Source of the DNA: B73-G16 sp964611295
GTDB taxonomy: Bacteria > Desulfobacterota > B13-G15
Reading direction: 5' to 3'
Assembly: GCA_964611295.1 (NCBI GenBank)
Contig: CAZSWV010000020.1
Location: 1 to 8,246 of the forward strand
DNA: 8,246 nt
Positions within the stretch are counted from its first letter, which is position 1. Each line of letters opens with the position of its first letter. The notes below the pieces were generated by a model. That model was not told where the DNA came from. It did not search any database and worked only from the letters and a program-made list of their open reading frames with translations. Of the stretch, positions 1 to 6,144 are shown piece by piece. Position numbers and translations under genes: made by a program.

Positions 1-56
1 GGGTGGTGACCACCACCGACGACATGCTGGGCGAGGTGGTGAACTTGAGGAGATAG
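1..56 (+). CDS. flgG: Flagellar basal-body rod protein FlgG, C-terminal end (partial)
   Basis: The reading frame entering at base 3 gives VVTTTDDMLGEVVNLRR and then TAG. This resembles the conserved C-terminal helix of the FlgG family of flagellar rod and hook proteins, where a segment of the type 'STTDQMLQKLTQL' closes the protein. FlgG builds the distal rod that crosses the periplasm and outer membrane, so the host should be motile with two membranes. Only 17 residues are visible, and FlgF or FlgE have similar ends, so the exact paralogue is inferred. The genes that often follow flgG (flgA, flgH, flgI) are not seen downstream, so either the flagellar operon ends here or the order is rearranged. 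Confidence 0.68.
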   Translation, partial: VVTTTDDMLGEVVNLRR

Positions 57-382
57 CCTCCATAAGAAGACCCCGGAGGCTAACCCCCTCCTTTTCGGGA
101 AGGCGGCCTGTAGGGAGGCTAGAGCCGGTATGTAGATGAAGCAGGATCAGGCCCCCACCTAGAGGGCCGCTACTTACCCCTAACCGTTCCCTCCAAACTG
201 GGGCCATTACCCCGGAAAATCCGAAGATAAAACTCTGGAAGGACAACGGCCTCGCAGGAACCAATGAGGTAAAAAACGCTTCTGGACAAGGCACCTGCCG
301 AATTCCACCCTTTGGGGGTTGGCAAGGTAAGAGGACCGGAGGTATTAAACCTCTAAGAGCCGTTTTCCGTCCAATTAAATGG
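54..382. other. Gene-free interval with many short inverted repeats; possible structured RNA or leader
   Basis: No recognisable gene lies between the flgG stop and the efflux operon. Several short stems can be drawn on the + strand. TAGCCTCC (54-61, overlapping the flgG stop) pairs with GGAGGCTA at 75-82, and could equally pair with an identical GGAGGCTA at 114-121. Other stems are CCTT/AAGG (90-93/100-103), GGCCC/GGGCC (150-154/164-168), GGGG/CCCC (200-203/210-213), ACCTGCC with GGCAAGGT (293-299/321-328, one bulged A) and GAGGT/ACCTC (339-343/349-353). I do not recognise tmRNA, RNase P, SRP, 6S or a common riboswitch. There is no T-tract after the first stem, so it is not a standard terminator. 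The structural role is inference. Confidence 0.4.
319..348 (+). promoter_or_regulatory. Candidate sigma-70 promoter for the efflux operon
   Basis: TTGGCA (319-324, five of six matches to the -35 consensus) is followed after 18 bases by TATTAA (343-348, four of six matches to the -10). Transcription would start near 355, about 28 bases before the ATG at 383. The -10 lies within the GAGGT-ATTAA-ACCTC inverted repeat (339-353), which could act as an operator. The spacing is one base longer than ideal, and the match could be chance. Confidence 0.35.
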
Positions 383-1762
383 ATGATCCCAAGGAAGCTC
401 CTCATCTTGATCCTGAGCCTTTCCATGGGCTGTTCCCTCAGCGTCCGCTCTTCCCTTGACCCCTACCATGTGCCCAAGGCCTGGAGGGCCGAGGAGGGTC
501 TTAAAGGGCGGTTCCGTGTCGTTGGGCCTAGCCAACTGAGGCGATGGTGGGAGGTCTTTGACGACCATGGGCTCTCACAGCTTATAGAAAGGGCCCTCGA
601 AGGGAACCCCTCGGTGAAGGAAGCGCTGTCCAGGGTAGCGAGGGTCAGGGCCGAAAAGAGGGCCGAGCTTTCTGGGACATGGCCCAGGGTTTCCCTTTCC
701 TGGTCTGGCAGAAGGGATATGTCTGAGGGAGGGAGCAGTTCTGCCTTTGGGACCGAAGTGGAGATCTCATGGGAAGTAGATGCCCTTGCAAGGCTCTCCG
801 ATAGGCTTAAGGCCCAAAGGGCCGAAATAGAGGTTGCGGAAGAGGAGGTGCACGAAGCAAAGGCCCTTTTGGCTGCGGAGGTGGCTGAGAACTACTTCGA
901 AGTCCTCGCGGCCATGCAAAGGCAAAAGCTCCTTGAGGGGCTTCTGGAAAGGGCAGAGGAGAGGGCCAGGCTCCTCGAAGTCCTTTTCGGACAGGGGCTT
1001 AGGGACCGCTTCGAACTCGAGAGGGCCTATCTGGAAATAGAGGCTCTGAGGAGGCAGATCCATGAGGCGAAAAAGGAGGTGGAGGAGGCAGAGGACAGGC
1101 TTTGCGTCCTCTTGGGAAAACCTCCAGGTACCTTAAGGCTTACGGAGCCAAAGGGGCTGCCCAGTGTCCCGTCCGAGGTGCTGCTCCTCCTTCCGGTCGA
1201 TGCCATAAGGACCAGGCCGGATGTGAGGAGGGCCGAGAGGCAGGTGCTTTTGGCCCAGGCTTCCCTTGGGCTTTCTAAGCTAGACCGCCTCCCTTCCCTT
1301 TCCCTCACCGGGGCCTTAGGCCTTCATGGCCCAAGGCTTGTGGATCTCGTCTCACGGCCCACGCGTCTGGCGGAACTTGCCGCCTATTTCGGCTTGGTGC
1401 TCTTTCAGGGAGGGGGCCTTAAGTACGAAGAGGAGGCAAAACGGGCAGGGCTCGAAGAGGCCAAGGCCCGGTACGAAGGGGTGGTCCTTTCGGCCCTAAA
1501 GGAGGTGGAGGGTTGTCTGCTTGAGGTCTCCTCCAAGGCAGAGGCCCTTTCCTCCCTTGAGGGTTCCATGGAGAGGATGGCGTCCTTGAAGGACATGTCC
1601 ATGGCCCGCTTCAGGGCAGGGCTTGGGGACTACTTGGAGGTATTAGATGCCGAGACAGAACTTGGAAGCTTAAAGGTTCAGTGGCTTCAAACGAGGCTCG
1701 AGTACCTTAAGGCCGTGGTTAAGCTCTACAAGGCCTTGGGCGGAGGATGGTGGGATGAGTAA
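383..1762 (+). CDS. Outer membrane factor lipoprotein, TolC/NodT (OprM-like) family
   Basis: This 459-residue protein would form the outer-membrane channel and periplasmic tunnel of a tripartite efflux pump. The N-terminus has two basic residues, a hydrophobic stretch (about 6-14) and Cys17 in an LSMGC context. That suggests lipoprotein processing, although Ser rather than Leu at position -3 makes the lipobox imperfect. Two OEP repeats are visible. The first (about 60-245) includes a SWEVDALARL segment at 129-138, normally 'SWELDLFGRL' in this family, followed by long Glu/Lys/Ala-rich helices. The second (about 265-450) includes RTRPDVRRAERQ (276-287) and LPSLSLTGALGL (303-314). The length is typical. 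The ATG at 383 is chosen for the signal peptide, but no Shine-Dalgarno sequence precedes it and the frame is open back to 140. The stop overlaps the adaptor start by 8 bases, so the two genes are probably cotranslated. The exported substrate is unknown. Confidence 0.93.
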   Translation: MIPRKLLILILSLSMGCSLSVRSSLDPYHVPKAWRAEEGLKGRFRVVGPSQLRRWWEVFDDHGLSQLIERALEGNPSVKEALSRVARVRAEKRAELSGTWPRVSLSWSGRRDMSEGGSSSAFGTEVEISWEVDALARLSDRLKAQRAEIEVAEEEVHEAKALLAAEVAENYFEVLAAMQRQKLLEGLLERAEERARLLEVLFGQGLRDRFELERAYLEIEALRRQIHEAKKEVEEAEDRLCVLLGKPPGTLRLTEPKGLPSVPSEVLLLLPVDAIRTRPDVRRAERQVLLAQASLGLSKLDRLPSLSLTGALGLHGPRLVDLVSRPTRLAELAAYFGLVLFQGGGLKYEEEAKRAGLEEAKARYEGVVLSALKEVEGCLLEVSSKAEALSSLEGSMERMASLKDMSMARFRAGLGDYLEVLDAETELGSLKVQWLQTRLEYLKAVVKLYKALGGGWWDE

Positions 1763-3005
1763 AGGTGAAATGCCCTTGGGGAAAGGTAAGGGACGTCTTG
1801 TCTTTTGGGCCTTTTTGGCCCTCTTTTCGGTGGCCCTGTTCGTGTGGCTTATCCTTTACCTCCGTAAAGGCGAAAAGGTTTATCCATACGAGACAGCAAA
1901 GGTGACAAGGGGTGAGATCACCGTCACCGTGACCGCAGATGGTAACCTCAGGGCTAAGGACCAAGTGGAGGTAGGGACCGAGATCTCCGGGACCGTGCGC
2001 GAGGTGAAGGTGGACTTCAACCAGAGGGTGCGTAAAGGGCAGGTCCTTGCGAGGCTTGATACCCAAAAGATCGAGGCAGAGCTTGAAAGCGCAAGGGCCG
2101 CCCTAAAGGGTGCCCAGGCAAAGCTCGAACAGGTCAAGGGGGAATACGAACAGGCCCTAAGGAAGCTCAGGCAGCTAAAAGAAGCCTATGAAATGAGCGG
2201 AGGTAAAACCCCATCTCTCAGTGAGGTCCAGGAGCAAGAGGCCTTGGTCTCGAGACTCAGTTCTCAGCTTCTGGCCGCAGAGGCCGAGGTGGAGGTGGCG
2301 CGGGCCACTGTGAAGATCAAGGAGACGGAACTCCAAAAGGCCTCTATCCGTTCCCCTATTGACGGAATAGTGCTCTCGAGGAACGTAGAGGAGGGCCAAA
2401 CGGTAGTGGCATCGCTCCAGAGCCCTACGCTCTTTGTCATCGCAAGGGACCTTAGGGAGATGGAGCTTTGGCTTAACGTGGACGAGGCCGATATAGCCAA
2501 GGTGAAGCCCGGTCAGAGGGTGATTTTCACTGTCGATGCCTATCCGGATAGGAAGTTCGAAGGCGTCCTCAAGGAAGTCCATATCTACCCTAAGACGACC
2601 CAAGGCGTAGTGACCTACGAGGCGGTCGTTTCTGTGAGGAACCCTGAGCTCTTGTTGAAGCCGGCAATGACAGCTGTAGCCGAGATCGAGGTCCAAAAGG
2701 TGAAAGACGCCCTCCTTGTCCCCAACAGGGCCCTTAGGTTCAGACCGCCGGAGCCGAAAAGGGTCAGCCAAGCCCCTGGGGGCCTTTCGAGGCTATTCCT
2801 ACCACCGCGCCCTCCCTTAAGACAGCCTGAAGCGCCCGAGGGGGTTCGTCCTGGTATAGGCGTCATCTGGACCCTAAGGGATGGGAGGCTTGAACCCATA
2901 AGGGTCAGGGTGGGCCCTTCTGATGGTCAGATGACGCAGGTCTTCTCCGAAGGACTTAGGCCGGGAATGGAGGTCGTAGTAGGCCTTAAGGGCAAAGGCA
3001 GATGA
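1755..3005 (+). CDS. macA: MacA-like periplasmic adaptor (membrane fusion protein, HlyD/RND-MFP family)
   Basis: This 416-residue adaptor would link the MacB-type transporter to the outer membrane factor. It has a short basic N-terminus and one membrane anchor (about 15-36). A lipoyl-type half-motif follows at 75-102, with EISGTVREVKVDFNQRVRKG in it. A long alpha-helical hairpin spans about 105-195, and the second lipoyl half is at 196-225, with IRSPIDGIVLSRNVEEG. The beta-barrel region covers about 235-315. A proline-rich segment at about 330-366 precedes the membrane-proximal domain (about 368-412). GGAGG at 1742-1746, eight bases before the ATG, is a good ribosome site and supports this start. 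The gene overlaps its upstream neighbour by 8 bases and its downstream neighbour by 4 (ATGA). The anchored, non-lipidated N-terminus fits MacA rather than AcrA. The substrate could be a macrolide, peptide, lipid or siderophore; the sequence does not say. Confidence 0.92.
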   Translation: MSKGEMPLGKGKGRLVFWAFLALFSVALFVWLILYLRKGEKVYPYETAKVTRGEITVTVTADGNLRAKDQVEVGTEISGTVREVKVDFNQRVRKGQVLARLDTQKIEAELESARAALKGAQAKLEQVKGEYEQALRKLRQLKEAYEMSGGKTPSLSEVQEQEALVSRLSSQLLAAEAEVEVARATVKIKETELQKASIRSPIDGIVLSRNVEEGQTVVASLQSPTLFVIARDLREMELWLNVDEADIAKVKPGQRVIFTVDAYPDRKFEGVLKEVHIYPKTTQGVVTYEAVVSVRNPELLLKPAMTAVAEIEVQKVKDALLVPNRALRFRPPEPKRVSQAPGGLSRLFLPPRPPLRQPEAPEGVRPGIGVIWTLRDGRLEPIRVRVGPSDGQMTQVFSEGLRPGMEVVVGLKGKGR

Positions 3006-3691
3006 GGTCCCCTTTGATAGAACTTGAGGAGGTCCACAAGGTATACGGCAGAGGCGAGGCGGCAGTCTGGGCCCTTAAGGGCATAAGCATGAGGATAGAA
3101 GAGGGGGAGTTTGTGGCCATAATGGGCGCATCTGGCTCAGGGAAGTCCACATGCCTTAACATCCTCGGATGTTTGGATGTGCCTACCTCTGGTAGGTATT
3201 CCTTCAAGGGCATGGAGGTTAACAGGCTCACCTCTGACCAAAGGGCCCTTCTGAGGCGGAATTACATAGGTTTTGTCTTCCAGAGCTTTCATCTGCTTGA
3301 TCGGACCACAGCCCTTGAGAACGTAGAACTCCCCCTGATCTACAAGGGGTTGGGGCCAAAGAAAAGGAAGGAGATGGCCCTTGAGGCCCTTGAGCTCGTA
3401 GGTCTTAGGGGACGTGAGCAGCATCGTCCGAACGAGCTTTCAGGGGGCGAGCAGCAAAGGGTGGCGATAGCCAGGGCCATAGTCACAAGGCCCCTTTTGC
3501 TTTTGGCTGACGAACCTACGGGCAACCTCGACAGCGAGACCAGCCGATCCATTATGGAGCTTTTCAGGGCCTTGAACCGCGAGCACGGGATGACCGTGGT
3601 CCTTGTGACCCATGAAGAGGACATAGCCTCCTACGCCCGGAGGAGGATCTACCTGAGGGACGGGCTGATGGTGAGGGAGGAATGCTCCTAG
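3002..3691 (+). CDS. macB: MacB/LolD-type ABC transporter ATP-binding protein
   Basis: This 229-residue nucleotide-binding subunit powers the transporter from the cytoplasmic face. It has all expected motifs: Walker A GASGSGKST (42-50), a Q-loop in VFQSFHLLDRTTALENVELP, signature LSGGEQQR, Walker B LLLLADEP followed by TGNLDSE, and H-loop VTHEE. The 'HLL-TALENVELPL' segment is typical of the LolD/MacB/FtsE group. In Escherichia coli MacB the ATPase and permease are one chain of about 650 residues; here they are separate genes, a common arrangement elsewhere. The start codon overlaps the macA stop as ATGA, which suggests translational coupling. The family is certain from the motifs. Assignment to MacB rather than LolD rests on the MacA-like and outer membrane factor neighbours. 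Confidence 0.95.
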   Translation: MRSPLIELEEVHKVYGRGEAAVWALKGISMRIEEGEFVAIMGASGSGKSTCLNILGCLDVPTSGRYSFKGMEVNRLTSDQRALLRRNYIGFVFQSFHLLDRTTALENVELPLIYKGLGPKKRKEMALEALELVGLRGREQHRPNELSGGEQQRVAIARAIVTRPLLLLADEPTGNLDSETSRSIMELFRALNREHGMTVVLVTHEEDIASYARRRIYLRDGLMVREECS

Positions 3692-4887
3692 GGGACCTTC
3701 TCAACATGGCCTCAAGGGCGATATGGAGGAAGCCCCTGAGGTCCATCTTGACCTCGCTGGGGGTTGTGATAGGTGTGGCCTCGGTTTCGACCATGCTCAC
3801 CGTGGGGTCAAGTGCCACCTTAAAGGTCAAGCAGGACATCTCCAAACTCGGTTCGAACCTCCTGACAGTCGTCCCCGGGCAGTTCCGCTTCGGAGGGGTA
3901 AGGATCGAGGCCAAGCCCTTCAAACCCAGGGACGTAGAGGCGATAGCAGCTCAGGTTTCCGGGATAAAAGAGATAGCCCCTGCCAGCAGGAGGGGGGTCA
4001 AGGCCGTATTCGGCAACAAGAATTGGCAGACCACTTGTACGGGTTCGACCTCTTCCTTTCTCAGCGTGAGGAACTGGGAGCTTGAAATAGGTCGTAGTTT
4101 CACCGAGACAGAGGAAAAAGGTGGGGCAGCCGTCTGCATTATCGGAAGCACGGTAAAGGAGAGGCTTTTCGGCCAAGGGGACCCCATCGGGGCCGTCCTG
4201 AGGGTGGACAAGGCCCCCTACAAGGTCATAGGCGTCCTCAAGGAGAAGGGGCTGACCTTTGGGCCTGATTCCGATGATTTTATACTTGTGCCGCTTAAGG
4301 CCTTCCAGAGGAGGATCTCCGGCAGTTCCGACATCGGGATGGTCTACGTTTCGGTACAGGAAGGCTATAGCTCCGAGGCCGTAAGGGAGGACATAAGGCG
4401 CCTTTTGCGCGAGAGGAGGAAACTCGCACCAGGTGAACCAGACGACTTCGAGATAAGGGACCTGAAGGAGCTTGCTGAAACGCTCTCTTCCACCACAAAG
4501 ACCCTCACTGCCTTCCTTGGGGCTATAGCAGCCATAAGTCTCGTAGTGGGTGGGATCGGCATAATGAACATCATGCTCGTATCGGTGACCGAAAGGACTC
4601 GTGAGATCGGTCTCAGGCTGGCGCTAGGGGCAAGGCAAAAGGAGATACTTTTGCAGTTTTTGATAGAAGCCGTCCTCCTTTCGCTTTTTGGCGGCCTGAT
4701 GGGGCTTGTGCTGTCCTTAGGCGCTTCCTATTTCCTCTGTAAGGCCATGTCCCTGCCCTTTGTGCTCAAGCCTTGGGTGTTGGCCTTGGGATTTGGCTTT
4801 TCGGTGGCAGTAGGGGTCCTCTTTGGCTTCATCCCCGCCCATAGGGCCTCGAAACTTAACCCCATTGAGGCCTTAAGGCACGAATGA
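3682..4887 (+). CDS. macB: MacB-type ABC transporter permease (MacB_PCD plus FtsX domains)
   Basis: This 401-residue inner-membrane permease would act as a dimer with the ATPase encoded just upstream. The N-terminus has the family pattern of a cytoplasmic helix (AIWRKPLRSILTSLGVVIGV, residues 13-32) leading into transmembrane segment 1. A large periplasmic domain (about 45-265) follows, and then three membrane segments (about 272-296, 325-350 and 365-384). The FtsX-domain signature GGIGIMNIMLVSVTERTREIG sits at segment 2, and the protein ends in HRASKLNPIEALRHE, the usual C-terminus. The first ATG (3682) fits family alignment better than the Met at residue 9. GGAGG ends only one base before that ATG and the gene overlaps the ATPase gene by 10 bases, so start by re-initiation after the upstream stop is likely. 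This operon works by a mechanotransmission-type cycle in known MacB; that is inferred here. Confidence 0.94.
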   Translation: MLLGDLLNMASRAIWRKPLRSILTSLGVVIGVASVSTMLTVGSSATLKVKQDISKLGSNLLTVVPGQFRFGGVRIEAKPFKPRDVEAIAAQVSGIKEIAPASRRGVKAVFGNKNWQTTCTGSTSSFLSVRNWELEIGRSFTETEEKGGAAVCIIGSTVKERLFGQGDPIGAVLRVDKAPYKVIGVLKEKGLTFGPDSDDFILVPLKAFQRRISGSSDIGMVYVSVQEGYSSEAVREDIRRLLRERRKLAPGEPDDFEIRDLKELAETLSSTTKTLTAFLGAIAAISLVVGGIGIMNIMLVSVTERTREIGLRLALGARQKEILLQFLIEAVLLSLFGGLMGLVLSLGASYFLCKAMSLPFVLKPWVLALGFGFSVAVGVLFGFIPAHRASKLNPIEALRHE

Positions 4888-5469
4888 CCCAAAGCCCTGG
4901 GAACGGGAGAGGATTTCCACACAGGCATCCACTGCTTGGGGATCGTAGAGCTTTCCCTTCCCCTTCAGGATCTCTTCGAGGGCTACTTCCACCCCCAAGG
5001 TCCCCCTATGGGGTCTACTTGAGGAGATGGCCTCTACGACGTCTGCCACGGCCAAGATCCTGGCCTCAAAGAGGATCTCCTCCCCTTTTAGCCCTCGTGG
5101 GTAGCCAGAGCCGTCCATACGCTCGTGGTGCTGGTAGACCACCTCAGGTATGGGCCACGGGAGGCCGGCCCTCTTCAGGAGCTTGAAGCCCAGCTCCGCG
5201 TGGCTCCTCACGACCTCCATTTCCTCGTCCTTGAGCCTTGAAGGTTTGCTCAAGACCTCAACCGGTAGGGCTATCTTCCCCACGTCGTGTATCAAGGAGG
5301 CTATGTAAAGCTTCTGGAGCCTCTCAAGGTCAAGCCCCAGTCTTTCCCCTATGGCACGCGAAAGCCATGCCACCCTTCGCTGGTGTCCATAGGTACCTGG
5401 GTCATAGGTCTCTACTGCCAGGGACAAGGCATGAGCAAGGGAATTGACAAGGTGCTTTAGATCCTCCAT
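4873..5469 (-). CDS. Stand-alone HD-GYP domain protein, likely cyclic-di-GMP phosphodiesterase
   Basis: This 198-residue cytoplasmic protein consists almost entirely of one HD-GYP domain. Visible metal and active-site residues are His29, the HDVGK motif (His61, Asp62, Gly64, Lys65), His90, the His114-His115 pair and DGSGYP (119-124). This is the pattern of active enzymes that hydrolyse c-di-GMP to pGpG or GMP. There is no receiver, PAS, GAF or membrane domain before the HD-GYP part, so the input signal must come from partners or expression level. Only about five codons lie between an upstream in-frame stop and the ATG, so the start is secure; AGGG lies directly against it as a weak ribosome site. 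Its 3' end overlaps the permease gene tail-to-tail by 15 bases. The upstream neighbour on the same strand is the cysteine-rich gene, 61 bases away, so they may be cotranscribed. A role in motility or biofilm switching is inference. Confidence 0.93.
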   Translation of the reverse strand: MEDLKHLVNSLAHALSLAVETYDPGTYGHQRRVAWLSRAIGERLGLDLERLQKLYIASLIHDVGKIALPVEVLSKPSRLKDEEMEVVRSHAELGFKLLKRAGLPWPIPEVVYQHHERMDGSGYPRGLKGEEILFEARILAVADVVEAISSSRPHRGTLGVEVALEEILKGKGKLYDPQAVDACVEILSRSQGFGSFVP

Positions 5470-5530
5470 CCCTATGCCCTTTTGGCGCCTTTACCCCTTA
5501 CTCTACTACACTACGGTCCTTAACACTACC

Positions 5531-5755
5531 TTAGGACCCGCAGCAGGGACCAGATGCCCCTCCTTTTTGTCTTTCTTCGGTTCTTTGGGCCTGGATCCTT
5601 TGGAAGATCCTAGATGACCTAAGGGCAAAGGGGTTACAGCAACAGCGGTCCTTTTGCTCTTCTTCCTTCATATAACAGTCCTCGCAGAGGATAAGCTCGC
5701 CCTTCTTTAAGGCCTCCCTTTCCTCAAGTTCTTTTTGACATCTCGAGCACCTCAT
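5531..5755 (-). CDS. Small cysteine-rich protein with two CxxC pairs (zinc-ribbon/LIM-like), function unknown
   Basis: This is a 74-residue hypothetical protein. Cys3-x-x-Cys6 and Cys24-x-x-Cys27 are separated by 17 residues, a spacing that suits one zinc-binding knuckle pair as in LIM-like or zinc-ribbon folds. A CCC run at 38-40, with N-P-F-A following, and a CC pair at 71-72 near the C-terminus add possible metal or redox sites. The middle (about 45-65) is basic and polar. No signal peptide or membrane segment is seen. GGAGGGAG about four bases before the ATG is a strong ribosome site, and a candidate promoter lies upstream. Short proteins with a similar CxxC N-terminus occur in anaerobic bacteria without a known role. 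The gene is divergent from topA and in line with the HD-GYP gene. Codon usage matches the GC-rich block. Confidence 0.75.
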   Translation of the reverse strand: MRCSRCQKELEEREALKKGELILCEDCYMKEEEQKDRCCCNPFALRSSRIFQRIQAQRTEERQKGGASGPCCGS

Positions 5756-5872
5756 TTTTCTCCCTCCTCTTCCTTAGGGACCCAGGATATACCCTTTCGC
5801 CAGAGGCTTGCAAGACCTGAGTGTGGCTTGACCCCTTATGGGGATGTAAAATGAAAGACGGTCCAAAGGGGC
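5756..5872. other. Divergent intergenic region between the cysteine-rich gene and topA
   Basis: This 117-base region must hold the promoters of both flanking genes. On the + strand TTGACC (5828-5833) and TAAAAT (5847-5852) resemble -35 and -10 boxes, but only 13 bases separate them, which is too short for a normal promoter. Between them lies the perfect inverted repeat CCCCTTATGGGG (5832-5843), a possible operator. A 15-codon mini-ORF (5851-5898, ATG to TGA) overlaps the topA start in another frame; it may be chance. Confidence 0.3.
5786..5813 (-). promoter_or_regulatory. Candidate promoter for the cysteine-rich gene
   Basis: On the minus strand TTGCAA (5813-5808) is followed after 16 bases by TATATC (5791-5786). 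Each matches its sigma-70 consensus at four of six positions. Transcription would start near 5779, about 24 bases before the ATG, with the GGAGGGAG ribosome site inside the leader. The placement in a short divergent intergenic region supports it. The sequence match alone is modest. Confidence 0.4.
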
Positions 5873-5962
5873 ATGTCAAAGAAGCTTTTGATCGTTGAGT
5901 CCCCTACCAAGGCCAGAAAGCTCACCGAATTCCTCAAAGGCTTTGAGGTCAAGGCCACCTGA
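5873..5962 (+). pseudogene. topA: topA 5' fragment: DNA topoisomerase I truncated after 29 codons
   Basis: The frame starts MSKKLLIVESPTKARKL and continues to FEVKAT, then TGA. This is the start of the TOPRIM domain of bacterial topoisomerase I, where families have 'LVIVESPAKAKTI...' and then 'F-V-A-S/T-x-GH-RDLP'. Glu9, the catalytic acid in this motif, is in its usual place. The full enzyme is normally around 700 or more residues and relaxes negative supercoils; here everything after residue 29 is missing. The in-frame TGA is made exactly where GC-rich sequence gives way to AT-rich sequence (ACC TG|A), so the normal next codon could have been TGC or similar. AAAGGGG lies just before the ATG. 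The fragment cannot be functional. It marks a rearrangement, an insertion into topA or an assembly join. Confidence 0.85.
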
Positions 5963-6144
5963 GGATAGATCCTTAATCTGCTCGAAAAAGACTTTAAAAC
6001 TTGAATGGTGATGGAAAATAACCCTGCTGTCTCGAATGGAAATAAGCGTATGGAATTTAGGTGCTCCCTTGTTCAAAGGTTTTAGTCTGCGAGAAGTCGG
6101 AGATTTATGATGATAGCAAAAATCCGTCGATGTGCGCGGCAAAT
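5963..6144. other. Gene-free AT-rich spacer after the topA break
   Basis: These 182 bases lie between the topA break and the stop codon of the acyl-CoA synthetase gene. I see no convincing gene on either strand, and no transposase motif, tRNA or terminal inverted repeat. A minus-strand open frame crosses the junction into antisense topA and is therefore a chance frame. On the minus strand, downstream of the synthetase stop, a short CCG/CGG pairing followed by ATTTTT (around 6126-6140) is at best a weak terminator. Confidence 0.4.

Noticed and set aside
113..140. AGAGCCGGTATGTAGATGAA resembles the 5' half of group II intron domain V.
   Set aside because: The complementary 3' half of domain V is missing and no other intron domain or reverse transcriptase is visible.
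120..227. A short + frame reading EAGSGPHL followed by a CCC/GGG hairpin, reminiscent of the 3' ends of tnpB genes of IS200/IS605 elements, which give rise to guide RNAs.
   Set aside because: There is a stop just upstream at 120-122, no TnpB catalytic or zinc-finger motif anywhere, and no matching left end. The resemblance rests on a few residues.
5515..5538. GGTCCT/AGGACC inverted repeat at the end of the cysteine-rich gene as a terminator.
   Set aside because: Only six base pairs with an 12-base loop and no T-tract on either strand; too weak to call.
5851..5898. Mini-ORF of 15 codons overlapping the topA start, as a regulatory leader peptide.
   Set aside because: No ribosome site of its own and such short frames are common by chance; noted only within the intergenic entry.
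5876..6142. Minus-strand open frame of 88 codons crossing the junction, with a stretch faintly like a RelE-type toxin.
   Set aside because: Its second half is antisense topA, it needs a TTG start with no ribosome site, and the toxin likeness is only a short loose pattern.
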